Assembly: GCA_030922375.1 (NCBI GenBank)
Contig: JAVEPB010000027.1
Span: 1 to 46,234, forward strand
DNA: 46,234 nt
Origin: a bacterium
GTDB taxonomy: Bacteria > UBA8248
Direction: 5' to 3'
Shown: positions 25,880 through 34,004 of the stretch, piece by piece
How the letters are laid out: each line of letters opens with the position of its first letter
How positions within the stretch are numbered: the first letter of the stretch is position 1
The notes under the pieces: model-generated
Told to the model about the DNA's origin: nothing
Databases searched by the model: none
The model's input: only the letters and a program-made list of their open reading frames with translations
Position numbers and translations under genes: made by a program

Positions 25880-27061
25880 ATGCGCCGAATCCTGAACTGG
25901 CTGTTTTCGAAAATGTCGCGTGGATGGCTCGCTTATAAGGCGAGCCCCGCCTCCAAGCCGGTCCCTCCGCCACACCCCACCTTGGCGCCGAGCCCCTTCG
26001 GCGGCGCTCCGCCCGGACTGCCCATGGTCCCGGCGGGGGTGGGCGCGCTTCCCGAGGGCGAGCTCGCCCGGCGGATCGAGGTCCATGCCCGGTGGCTCGA
26101 CTCGGGCGGGGCGAGCGGGGCGCGCGCGGATTTGAGGGGCGAGGCGCTCCGGTTCTCCAACCTTTTCATGGCGCGGCTCGAGCGGGCCGACCTCTCCGGC
26201 GCAGACCTCCGGAACGCCAACGTCCAGTGGGCGAATCTGAGCGGGGCGAAGCTCGAGGGGGCGAACCTCGGGGAAGCCGATCTGTTCCAGTCGAACCTGA
26301 GCGGGGCGAACCTGCGCTCGGCCAGCGCGCCGGGCGCGAGTTTTTTCCTGAGCGATTTACAGGGGGCCGGTTTGATCGGAGCGGACCTGACGGGCGCGGA
26401 CTTGCGCGGAGCCAAGCTTCAGCGGGCCGATCTGACCGGGGTCGATCTGACCGGCGTCAATCTGGAGGAGGCTGAGATCGCCGGGGCCACCATCGATCGG
26501 GCCCGCCTCACCCCGGCGCAGGCTGCCGTCGCGGCGCCCGCCGCTCGGCCCCCCAGGCTCTCCGCTGGTGAACTTGAGGAAATCATCCGCGCCCACCGTG
26601 AATGGATCGAGAGCGGGACGAAAATAGGCCGCCGCGCCGAACTCGGCGGCCACGACCTCGGCGGGGCGGACCTCGCCGGAGCCTATTTAAGAAGGGCGGC
26701 GCTTCCCGGCGCGGATCTCTCGGGGGCGAATCTTGAAAAAACGGATTTTCAGGGCGGCGAGCTGGCCGGAGTCGACCTCGGCGGGGCGGACCTCGCCGGG
26801 GGGTGGCTCCTCGGGGCCGACCTCCGGAACGCTGTTCTCGACGGAGCGAACCTGGAGGGGGCGATGCTCCGCGCCGCCAAACTCCAGGGCGCGAGCCTCG
26901 CCGGTGCCCGCCTCGCCCGGTGCAACCTTCAGGGGGCGCACCTCGACGGAGCGGACCTGACCGGCGCCGACCTGACCGGCGCCGATCTCGCCCGCGCCAC
27001 GTATGAGGGGGTGAAAGGCCTGGATGCGGAAGGGCTGGGTCCGAAGTCTCCAGTTTCCTGA
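25880..27061 (+). CDS. Pentapeptide-repeat protein with two blocks
   Basis: This 393-residue protein has two A(D/N)LxG-type right-handed quadrilateral helix blocks, at roughly residues 85-210 and 250-380. Each block is preceded by a similar helical lead-in (ELARRIEVHARWLDSG and ELEEIIRAHREWIESG), so the unit helix-plus-repeat was duplicated. No signal peptide is present; the N-terminus (MRRILNWLFSKM) is basic and amphipathic and may touch the membrane. A Pro-rich linker follows. ATG 25880 has AGGGGAGG upstream. Some such proteins mimic DNA and protect gyrase, but nothing here shows that role. Confidence 0.88.
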   Translation: MRRILNWLFSKMSRGWLAYKASPASKPVPPPHPTLAPSPFGGAPPGLPMVPAGVGALPEGELARRIEVHARWLDSGGASGARADLRGEALRFSNLFMARLERADLSGADLRNANVQWANLSGAKLEGANLGEADLFQSNLSGANLRSASAPGASFFLSDLQGAGLIGADLTGADLRGAKLQRADLTGVDLTGVNLEEAEIAGATIDRARLTPAQAAVAAPAARPPRLSAGELEEIIRAHREWIESGTKIGRRAELGGHDLGGADLAGAYLRRAALPGADLSGANLEKTDFQGGELAGVDLGGADLAGGWLLGADLRNAVLDGANLEGAMLRAAKLQGASLAGARLARCNLQGAHLDGADLTGADLTGADLARATYEGVKGLDAEGLGPKSPVS

Positions 27062-27173
27062 TACCTTCGGTTTCCTGATGTTTTTTCCCGGCCCCCTGAC
27101 GCCTTCTTAAGGTCCTCTGTCTCCTTTTCCAGGCCTTTGATTATGGCCCCTGGATATTTCCGGATAATCCCCC

Positions 27174-27230
27174 TTGACGCCCGGCGTTTTCTCTATTAAC
27201 TTAATGTTAAGTAGTTTGATGTTGAGTTAA
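27174..27230 (+). promoter_or_regulatory. Promoter with overlapping palindromic operator for the MarR gene
   Basis: TTGACG (27174-27179) with a weak -10 TAACTT (27197-27202) at 17-nt spacing overlaps a perfect palindrome ACTTAA-TG-TTAAGT (27199-27212). A related copy, TTGATGTTGAGT, lies at 27216-27227. The AT-rich dyad covering the -10 of a marR gene is the usual arrangement for autorepression. Confidence 0.5.
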
Positions 27231-27280
27231 ACACAGTCGGAAGCTTGGGTTTCGACCTGAAAAGATGTTGGAAGTTAAAA

Positions 27281-27301
27281 CTTGAAACTTGAAACTTGAA
27301 A
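27281..27301 (+). repeat. Three copies of CTTGAAA before the MarR start
   Basis: CTTGAAA is repeated three times in tandem in the leader, flanked by AGTTAA on both sides (27273-27278 and 27301-27306). It could affect initiation spacing or be a binding site. Confidence 0.55.
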
Positions 27302-27316
27302 GTTAACGGAGGCCGG

Positions 27317-27766
27317 ATGGGCAGCCGCTATCGTGGTCCAAAGTCCGAGGCGCGGGCGCTGAGCGCGATCATCAATCTCGTCCGCGCCGGAGAGTCGGTG
27401 ATGGGCCGGCTGAACGGGCAGTTCGCGGGCCTCGCGATCACCCAGAGCCAGTTCAGCGTCCTCGACGCGATTTTTCATCTGGGGCCGCTCTCCCAGCGCG
27501 AGTTGGGCGAGAAGATTTTCAGGACGAGCGGAAACGTCACCATGGTGGTGGACAATCTCGAGCGCGGCGGCATGGTCCGGCGCGAGCGCGACCCGGGCGA
27601 CCGCCGCCGGGTGGCCGTCCGCCTCACCCCCAAGGGAAAGAAAACGATCGGAGAGTTGCTTCCCCGGCGCGTCGCCGCTATCCGCGACGAGATGGCCGCG
27701 CTGACCGCCGCCGAGCAGGACGAGCTTCGCCGCCTCTGCCGAAAGCTGGGGCGCCAGAGCGGCTGA
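27317..27766 (+). CDS. MarR-family transcriptional regulator (UGSC locus)
   Basis: This 149-residue winged-helix protein has a MarR core: helix 3/4 ISQRELGEKIF-like segment (GPLSQRELGEKIFRTSG), recognition helix NVTMVVDNLERGGMV, and the wing RERDPGDRRRVAVRLTPKG. ATG 27317 has GGAGG upstream. It heads a probable operon with the 366-aa protein (63 bp on) and the UGSC selenoprotein. MarR proteins typically repress until a phenolic ligand or an oxidant releases them. It carries only one Cys, near the C-terminus, so small-molecule control is more likely. Confidence 0.9.
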   Translation: MGSRYRGPKSEARALSAIINLVRAGESVMGRLNGQFAGLAITQSQFSVLDAIFHLGPLSQRELGEKIFRTSGNVTMVVDNLERGGMVRRERDPGDRRRVAVRLTPKGKKTIGELLPRRVAAIRDEMAALTAAEQDELRRLCRKLGRQSG

Positions 27767-27829
27767 AAGCCGGAGAATTATTTTTTCATGAAAGCCTGAA
27801 AATTCGAAAATCGATTTAAGGAGAGACTC

Positions 27830-28930
27830 ATGCCCGAAACGGCCGCCGGCGAAACCGTCGGCCCAGATGTCGATCTGATCGAGCACTACTACGAGCGGGG
27901 ATTTTCGGACGGGCTGCCCGTCGCGCCGCCGACGCCCGAAAAAGTGGCGGCGATGCTGGAGGCGCTGGGCGGGGGGGCGGACACGCTCGAGTGCCGGGTG
28001 CCGCCCCGGTGGGGGAGCCTGACCCGGGAGACCCTGGCCGTCAACGCGGTGATGGCGGGCTGTCTGCCCGGGTACGCCCCTGTCGTCCGCGCGGCGATAC
28101 GGGCGCTTTGCGATCCCCATTTCAACCTGAACGGGGTACAGGCGACCACCCACATGGCCTCGCCGCTGATCGTGGTGAACGGCCCGGTTCGAAACGAGAT
28201 CGGGATGAACGCCGGTTGCAACGCCTTCGGATCGGGAAACCGGGCCAACGCGACGATTGGCCGGGCGGTGCGGCTGGTGCTCCTGAACGCCGGCGGCGCC
28301 TGGCCCGGCGAACTCGACAAGAGCACGCTGGGTCATCCTGGAAAGTACACCTACTGCGTCGCCGAGAACGAGGAGATCAGCCCCTGGGCGCCCTACCACG
28401 TCGAAAAGGGCTTCGCCCCCGAGGTCAGCACGGTGTTCGCCATCGCCGCCGAGGCGCCCCACAGCGTCACCAATCATATTTCGGACGATCCCGAAGGAAT
28501 ACTGGAGAGCGTCTGCTCGGCGATGAGCACCATCGCCCACAACAACGCCGTCAGCAGCGGCTCGTGCGCCGTGGTGATCGGTCCCGAGCATGCGGTCACC
28601 ATCGCCTCGAAGGGCTGGACGCGCCACGATGTGCGGAGTTTTCTGTGGATGAACACCAAGAACACCTTCGCCGACGTCAGCTTCTCTCACCGCTACGGAA
28701 AAATTTACAACCGCAACCTGCCGCGCTGGTACGGGCGCGAGCCGGAGGCGCGGATTCCCATCGTGCCGGGTCCCGAGAATATTCATCTTTTCGTCGTGGG
28801 CGGGGAGGCGGGCCGGTTTTCGGCTTTCATCCCCGGATGGGGGCACATGACGAACCCGGTCCTGCGGGCGATCGACGACAGCGAGCCGGCGTCGGGGCCG
28901 GTCTGCGTGGACGGCACCTGCATGCTTTAG
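27830..28930 (+). CDS. Unknown 366-aa protein encoded directly before a UGSC selenoprotein
   Basis: This soluble 366-residue protein has no signal peptide and no family I can name. It contains about ten cysteines, including a C-terminal VCVDGTC pair. Gly/Asn-rich conserved-looking segments are NGVQATTHMASPLIVVNGP, NAGCNAFGSGNRANATIGR and NNAVSSGSCAVVIGPEH. ATG 27830 has GGAGAG upstream. The stop is 25 bp from the UGSC gene, so the pair is very likely one functional unit, probably with the selenoprotein as a redox subunit. This is inference from order and spacing only. Confidence 0.82.
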   Translation: MPETAAGETVGPDVDLIEHYYERGFSDGLPVAPPTPEKVAAMLEALGGGADTLECRVPPRWGSLTRETLAVNAVMAGCLPGYAPVVRAAIRALCDPHFNLNGVQATTHMASPLIVVNGPVRNEIGMNAGCNAFGSGNRANATIGRAVRLVLLNAGGAWPGELDKSTLGHPGKYTYCVAENEEISPWAPYHVEKGFAPEVSTVFAIAAEAPHSVTNHISDDPEGILESVCSAMSTIAHNNAVSSGSCAVVIGPEHAVTIASKGWTRHDVRSFLWMNTKNTFADVSFSHRYGKIYNRNLPRWYGREPEARIPIVPGPENIHLFVVGGEAGRFSAFIPGWGHMTNPVLRAIDDSEPASGPVCVDGTCML

Positions 28931-28955
28931 GCGTTTTTAATAAGGAGGAATTCAG

Positions 28956-29507
28956 ATGAACGCTTTGACGAACACCCCGGGACAAAGGGTCTACGACCCG
29001 AGAGGCGCAGTCGAGGCCGAGGCGCGGCCCATCGCTGCCAGGGCGAGCTCTCTCGAAGGGCTCAGGGTCGGCGTCCTCGACAACACGAAGTGGAACGGCC
29101 GGCGGTTTCTCGAAAAGACGCTCTCTCTTCTCGCGGCCGAGGAGGGGATGGGCGAGGTGACGTTCTATAAAAAGGAGAGTTTTTCGAAAAACGCGGCGCC
29201 CGAGTTAATCGGTCAAATCGCCGCCGAGAGCGATGTCGTCGTCACCGCTATCGGCGATTGAGGCTCGTGCACATCGTGCTGTATGCACGACGGCGTATAC
29301 CTCGAACAACTCGGCGTCCCCACGGCGGTGATCGTCACCGAGACCTTTCTTCACGAGGCCCATGTCCAGCGCGCCGCGCTCGGGATGGAGGACATCGATC
29401 CGGTTGTAATCGAGCACCCTTTGAGCACCCTGTCGGACGATGAAATCGCGGCCCGCGCCGCCGCCGCCGCGCCCCAGGTGAAGCGAATCCTGACGGGAAA
29501 ACCGTAG
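28956..29507 (+). CDS. UGSC-family selenoprotein (UGA at 29259-29261 read as Sec)
   Basis: This is a 183-residue protein if the in-frame TGA is selenocysteine (residue 102). The site reads AIGD-U-GSCTSCC-MHDGV, which matches the UGSC signature that names this family and is known from selenoprotein surveys. The frame runs on for 81 residues with good composition (LGVPTAVIVTETFLHEAHVQ). The N-terminal half has a Rossmann-like strand (GLRVGVLDNTKWNG). ATG 28956 has an ideal AAGGAGG. A SECIS-like hairpin follows 3 nt after the UGA. The Sec lies near three cysteines, so Se-S redox chemistry is likely. Standard gene callers would split this gene. Confidence 0.92.
29265..29290 (+). promoter_or_regulatory. 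bSECIS-like hairpin of the UGSC protein
   Basis: TCGTGCA (29265-29271) pairs perfectly with TGCACGA (29284-29290). An inner CA/TG pair closes a UCGUGC apical loop, leaving a bulged UA on the 3' side. The bulge and the GU-bearing loop fit bacterial SECIS architecture. The stem starts only 3 nt after the UGA. Confidence 0.65.
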
Positions 29508-29768
29508 CCCCGAGTTGGGCTCCGAGCCGGGCCCTGTCAGAGGCCGTCACCCGTTATTCGGCAATTCGTACTTAAAATTCTAAAATCCTTGAAGATTATA
29601 AAAGATGAATTTCGCCTCAACGGCTCGGCTGGCTTCAATTTAATTGATATTTTACAAGTCCCTTACAAAACCATAACGCATGCGCTCAAGGGGTCGAATA
29701 AATTGGAGGGGTGGGCGTCGGTAGCCGCCCACACCGGAAGTTTTCTGCCAATTTCAGGGGTTTGAGCG

Positions 29769-30401
29769 ATGCGGTTTACAACCAGGAAACTCGCGATTTT
29801 TTTATTGGCCGCGGCCTTGCCGCTTCTTTCCTCTTGCGGGGAGGGCGAGAAGCTTGTTATAAGCGGCAAGCTCGGAAAGGCGAACCGCCTCAACGAGCAG
29901 GTGAAAAAACTCATCCGCTCGAGGAAGTACACCAAGGCGCTTCCGCTGGCGAGGAAGGCCCTGGCCTATCGCGAAAAATCCCTCAAGCCCGATCATGCCC
30001 TGGTGCTCGAAAGCCAGGACGCTCTGGCCACCATCTACCAGGCGACGCGCCGGTACGAGAAGGCCAGCGTCCTTTTCTGGAAGAGGCTGGCGACCCTTGA
30101 GAGGACAGTCGGCCCCGGCCATATTGAAGTCGCCCACACGCTCTACAAAATGGCGCCCTCTTTCGGGAACCTGGGGGAGTTCGCCAAGGCGACCACGCTT
30201 CTTAAACGGGCGCGCGCTATCTACGAGAAGAATCTGGGCCTGGACCATGCCTTCATCGCCGACACCCTGAGACGCCAGGCCAGCGTCTATGAATTGATCG
30301 GTTTGTGGGAGGATGCCGCCCCGCTCCTCAAGGAAGCCCGGTCGATGCGGGCCAGGCTGGCCAAGCGCGCCAGGAAAAATAAAGCGGCCAAGAAGGGGTA
30401 G
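29769..30401 (+). CDS. Tetratricopeptide-repeat lipoprotein
   Basis: This 210-residue protein has a lipoprotein signal (hydrophobic run, LSSC lipobox with Cys23). Tandem helical repeats follow with TPR/Kinesin-light-chain-type spacing (KYTKALPLARKALAYREKSL, RYEKASVLFWKRLATLERTV, EFAKATTLLKRARAIYEKNL). The C-terminus is Lys/Arg/Ala-rich. It is likely a periplasmic scaffold anchored to a membrane. A paralogue lies 234 bp downstream. ATG 29769 has AGGGG upstream. The preceding 261-bp gap is AT-rich with no clear promoter. Confidence 0.85.
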   Translation: MRFTTRKLAIFLLAAALPLLSSCGEGEKLVISGKLGKANRLNEQVKKLIRSRKYTKALPLARKALAYREKSLKPDHALVLESQDALATIYQATRRYEKASVLFWKRLATLERTVGPGHIEVAHTLYKMAPSFGNLGEFAKATTLLKRARAIYEKNLGLDHAFIADTLRRQASVYELIGLWEDAAPLLKEARSMRARLAKRARKNKAAKKG

Positions 30402-30430
30402 TTTCCGGGCCGCCGGAAATGACATTTTTT
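30402..30430 (+). terminator. Intrinsic-type terminator after the TPR lipoprotein
   Basis: TTTCCGG (30402-30408) pairs with CCGGAAA (30413-30419) over GCCG. A six-T run follows at 30425-30430 after a 5-nt gap. The stem starts right after the stop codon. A TATAAT at 30508-30513, without a good -35, could begin the next transcript. Confidence 0.55.
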
Positions 30431-30634
30431 GCTGGATTTTTCATTTATAGAGACTCTACGGGGAATGATTATTCCTGCGGTTGTTCCGTAGGTTAGTTTT
30501 TTTCTCTTATAATGCGATTCGGTTCACAGCAGACGCGTTTCGTTTGACGATAACCGCAATCATCCGGCTGTTACTTGTTGCGTGGCCGGCCAAGGATTAT
30601 AGCGATTCAGCTTTGAGCTAACAGAGGGGTAGCC

Positions 30635-31288
30635 ATGCGGACAGCATCGAAGATTTTCACGTTTTTTTTTCTCGCCGTCGTTATTTCGGTTTTTACAATC
30701 TCCGGGATGGTTGCGCCGGCCCAGGCCCAGGAAACGATCGCGGAGGCGAAAAAACTCAGCGCCCGGGCGAATACCTTGCGGCATCAGCGCAAGTTCGATA
30801 AAGCCGAAGCGCTGTATAAGCGGAGCCTGAAAATCCGCACGACAGTCCTTGGTGCCGGGCATACGGAAGTCGGCCATGCGCTCTTTGAGATGGCCCCGGT
30901 GTATTTTCGCAAGAATGAATTCCATAAGGCGGAGCGTGTTTTGAAGTCGGCGCTGGCCATATATGAAAAAAATCTGGGGTCGGATCATTCTCATATCGCA
31001 AATACCCTGAGCCGGTTGGCTTATGTTTATGGAGCGAACGGAAAGAGCGCCTCCTCCATCCAGACAAGAGCCGCCGCCATGCGGAAAAGATTGGCCGGAG
31101 CGCCGACCCGAATGAAAAGAAAGGCCAAGGCGCCGACCCGGCAGAAAAGAATGGCCAAGGCGCCGGGCCGGCAGAAGAAAAGCCGGGTCGATAGGCGGTC
31201 CCAGATGGAAAAACTGGCCGGAGCGCCAATCGGGCAGGAAAGGCTGGCCGATGGGCGTACCCTGCGGGAATGGTTCGAAGGGCGGTAG
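30635..31288 (+). CDS. Exported tetratricopeptide-repeat protein with basic C-terminal repeats
   Basis: This 217-residue protein has a signal peptide (FTFFFLAVVISVFTISGMVA, cleavage near AQAQE) and about three TPR-like units (KFDKAEALYKRSLKIRTTVL, EFHKAERVLKSALAIYEKNL). A Lys/Arg-rich tail then repeats a roughly 10-residue unit of the type K-A-P-x-R-Q-K-R-x-A. It is paralogous to the lipoprotein upstream but has no lipobox. The basic tail could bind nucleic acid or an acidic polymer. The start at ATG 30635 follows GAGGGGT. Confidence 0.85.
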   Translation: MRTASKIFTFFFLAVVISVFTISGMVAPAQAQETIAEAKKLSARANTLRHQRKFDKAEALYKRSLKIRTTVLGAGHTEVGHALFEMAPVYFRKNEFHKAERVLKSALAIYEKNLGSDHSHIANTLSRLAYVYGANGKSASSIQTRAAAMRKRLAGAPTRMKRKAKAPTRQKRMAKAPGRQKKSRVDRRSQMEKLAGAPIGQERLADGRTLREWFEGR

Positions 31289-31352
31289 TGAAGCCGGGGT
31301 TTAGCCGCCGCCGCAAGGTGAAAAATATCCCGCCGGTCGGTAGAATGGCCGC

Positions 31353-32585
31353 ATGTCAAAACCACTTGAAGGCATCCGGGTTCTCGACCTGACGCAATAT
31401 CTCGCCGGCCCGCAGGCGACGCTGTTTCTCGCCGGCATGGGGGCCGAAGTGATCCGCTTCAACAATCCGGGCGCGAAGGACCCGGTCGCCGACAGCCCGC
31501 CCTTCGTCGGCTCCAAGGGCATCTCGTTTCAAAAGCGGACTGAAGACGACATCAGTATCGCCTACCTCAAGCGCGCACGAAACAAAAAGTCAGTCACCCT
31601 GAACATCAAGGACCCGCGCGGGCGCGAGATTTTCCTCCGCCTTGTGGATGAGTCCGACATCCTCGTCGAAAACTTCGGGCCGGGTGTGACGAAACGCCTC
31701 GGCATCGACTATCCCTCCCTGAAAGAGCGCCGGCCCAGGCTCATCTACTGCGCGATCTCGGGATACGGCGCCACCGGGCCGGACGCGGATCTGAAGGGCT
31801 ACGATGCGATAATCCAGGCAGCGTCCGGATTGATGGATCTGACCGGATTTCCGGACGGGCCGCCAACCAAGGCGGGCTCGGCGCTGGCCGACAGCCTTAG
31901 TGGCACTTTCGCCTTCGGCGGCATCATGACGGCGCTGTTTCACCGCGAGCGCACGGGAGAGGGCCAGTTCGTCGATATCTCGATGGCGGACTGTATGTTC
32001 TCGCTGATTTTCGATGAGCCGATGGATTGCTACGAAGAACTCGGGCTCCCCGAGCGGATGGGCAACCGCATCATGCGGCTCTCCCCGTTCAACTCCTACC
32101 CGGCGAAGGATGGCTGGCTCGTCATCGCGACGGGCACCAACATCCACTGGCGCGATCTCCTCAAGGCCATCGGGAGGGACGATCTGATCGGCGATGAGCG
32201 CTACGCCGACATGACCGGACGCCTCGAGAACAACGAGGAGATCGATGAAATCATCGTGGCCTGGACGAAAGAGCGCGATATCCAAGGGGCCGTCCGCCGT
32301 CTACGGGAGGGCGGGGTGATTTGCGGGCCGGTCCACAACATTCGGGACATTCTCGCCTGGCCCCACTTCCGCGAGCGGGGGATGATCGGCGAGCTTCCGC
32401 ATCCCCGCCTCGGCGCGGTTCCGGGCGTTCACGCCCAGGGCTTCCCGTTCAAGCTAGAAAAATCCCCCGGCGGCTACGATCGCCCCGCGCCGCTCATCGG
32501 CGAACACAACGACGAAATCTACGGCAACGTGCTCGGGCTGGGTTCGGAAGAAATCGATAAGCTGAATAAGAAAGGCGTGATTTAG
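31353..32585 (+). CDS. CaiB/BaiF-family (family III) CoA-transferase
   Basis: This 410-residue enzyme moves CoA between carboxylic acids. Family features are the N-terminal LEGIRVLDLTQYLAGP, GAEVIRFNNP, LKERRPRLIYCAISGYG and the substrate-channel segment LTGFPDGPPTKAGSALADS. By my alignment from memory Asp180 (LADS) is the catalytic residue that forms the acyl anhydride. A roughly 30-residue charged insertion (residues 48-75) is longer than usual. ATG 31353 has no strong ribosome-binding site. The acid substrate is not predictable. It heads a stretch of small-molecule catabolic genes on the same strand. Confidence 0.92.
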   Translation: MSKPLEGIRVLDLTQYLAGPQATLFLAGMGAEVIRFNNPGAKDPVADSPPFVGSKGISFQKRTEDDISIAYLKRARNKKSVTLNIKDPRGREIFLRLVDESDILVENFGPGVTKRLGIDYPSLKERRPRLIYCAISGYGATGPDADLKGYDAIIQAASGLMDLTGFPDGPPTKAGSALADSLSGTFAFGGIMTALFHRERTGEGQFVDISMADCMFSLIFDEPMDCYEELGLPERMGNRIMRLSPFNSYPAKDGWLVIATGTNIHWRDLLKAIGRDDLIGDERYADMTGRLENNEEIDEIIVAWTKERDIQGAVRRLREGGVICGPVHNIRDILAWPHFRERGMIGELPHPRLGAVPGVHAQGFPFKLEKSPGGYDRPAPLIGEHNDEIYGNVLGLGSEEIDKLNKKGVI

Positions 32586-32959
32586 ATTTTTTCTAATATT
32601 TTCTTGGTCCAATGCTGGCGCAAATTTGTTGGAAAACTCTCACGGCGGCATAGTTACCTGCACCTTTAAAGGGGGAAGCGAAATTGACGTAATGAATGCA
32701 ACAGCCAAATCCGGGCCACCTCTCAGAAAATCAATCGAAAAAAGATACCGCGAAGAATTTTCTCGGCTCTAGAGGTGGCTATTTCCCTTTTCGCCGGTTT
32801 TCGATCAAAAATATTGATTCATAAGGTGTTATATTGCCCCGGCGAACTGGCCGCGCTTTTGTTTCGTCCACTCCGAAGGCGGCGCATGTGGTGGTATGAT
32901 GCCTCGTTCCACCGACAAGGAAAGTTTCCGATAGGACAGTCACCTGGGAGATTCGGTTC
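32586..32959. other. 374-bp gene-free stretch
   Basis: This is an AT-rich intergenic region between the CoA-transferase and FAH-family genes. I see no convincing gene, terminator or spaced promoter. TATATT at 32831-32836 and TATGAT at 32895-32900 are -10-like, but neither has a -35 at the right distance. Confidence 0.4.
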
Positions 32960-33955
32960 ATGCGCATTTGCACTTTCAGCCTGGGGGGCGACCCCCGCGT
33001 CGGGGTCCTGTTCGGCGAACAGATCGCCGACCTGACCCTTGCTTTCGCCCTCTCGCTCAAGGACGCCGATCCGGCCGAGGCCATCGAAGCCGCCGAGGAG
33101 CTTGTTGCGCCCACCTGCGAGGAGCTCCTCGAGGACTCCGAGACCACCCGCCTGATCGCCGATAGCGCCATCAAGGCCCTCCGCGCGCTCAAGCGAAAAA
33201 AACTACCACTCGCCTTCGACGGCCTTCCCGTTGTTCACGACCCGGAGAGCGTCGAGATACTTCCGCCGGTGTCGGAGGTGACGCTGTTTTGTATGGCGCG
33301 GAACTATGTCGCCCATGCCGCCGAGATGGCCAGGACGAAGATCAACGATTTTAAGGAGGAACTCCCCCTTTATTGTTTCATCAAGCCCGCCACCTGCATC
33401 AACGGCCCCTACGATCCGGTCGCCGTTTCCCGCTCGGTGAAAAGACTCGACTACGAGCTCGAACTCGGTATCGTCATCGGCCGCGGCGGGCGGAATATCC
33501 CGGCCGGGAAGGCGATGGATCACGTTGGCGGATACACGCTCATCAACGACATGAGCGATCGCGGAAATCTGAGAGTGGGCGACAATAAACGCTTCATCGA
33601 CTGGTACGCGATGAAAGCCCCCGATGGCTTCGCCCCGACCGGGCCCTATATTCTTTTGAACGATGGAAAAACGGACCCTCACAAGCTCCGGCTCCGGTTG
33701 TGGGTGAACGGCGAGCTTCGCCAGAACGCCTCGACGGGAGATATGATCTGGAAGGTGGACGAGCAGGTCGCCTACCTCTCGACCATCGCGACGCTTCGCC
33801 CCGGAGACATCATCGCGACGGGCTCGCCCGCCGGCAACGCCGCCTCGTGGGGGAAATTCCTGAAGCCGGGTGATATCATCGAGGGCGAGATTTCGAAGAT
33901 CGGCCGCCAGAGATACGAGATTAAGGCGGAAAAGCCGAAATACACTATTTTGTAA
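32960..33955 (+). CDS. Fumarylacetoacetate hydrolase-family protein
   Basis: This 331-residue protein has a variable N-terminal domain and a C-terminal FAH fold. The divalent-metal residues are visible as E-x-E in DYELELGIVIG with a downstream Asp in LINDMSDRG. The family's closing motif is GDIIATGSPAGNAASWG, then KPGDIIEGEISKIG. Members hydrolyse or decarboxylate 2-oxo or 1,3-dioxo acids, so a step in aromatic or organic-acid breakdown is likely. ATG 32960 has GGGAG upstream. It is followed after 49 bp by an aminotransferase gene. Confidence 0.92.
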   Translation: MRICTFSLGGDPRVGVLFGEQIADLTLAFALSLKDADPAEAIEAAEELVAPTCEELLEDSETTRLIADSAIKALRALKRKKLPLAFDGLPVVHDPESVEILPPVSEVTLFCMARNYVAHAAEMARTKINDFKEELPLYCFIKPATCINGPYDPVAVSRSVKRLDYELELGIVIGRGGRNIPAGKAMDHVGGYTLINDMSDRGNLRVGDNKRFIDWYAMKAPDGFAPTGPYILLNDGKTDPHKLRLRLWVNGELRQNASTGDMIWKVDEQVAYLSTIATLRPGDIIATGSPAGNAASWGKFLKPGDIIEGEISKIGRQRYEIKAEKPKYTIL

Positions 33956-34004
33956 GCGAGGCGGTTTCGAGGGAACGGCCTCGGTGCCTCAAGGGGAGAA
34001 AACC

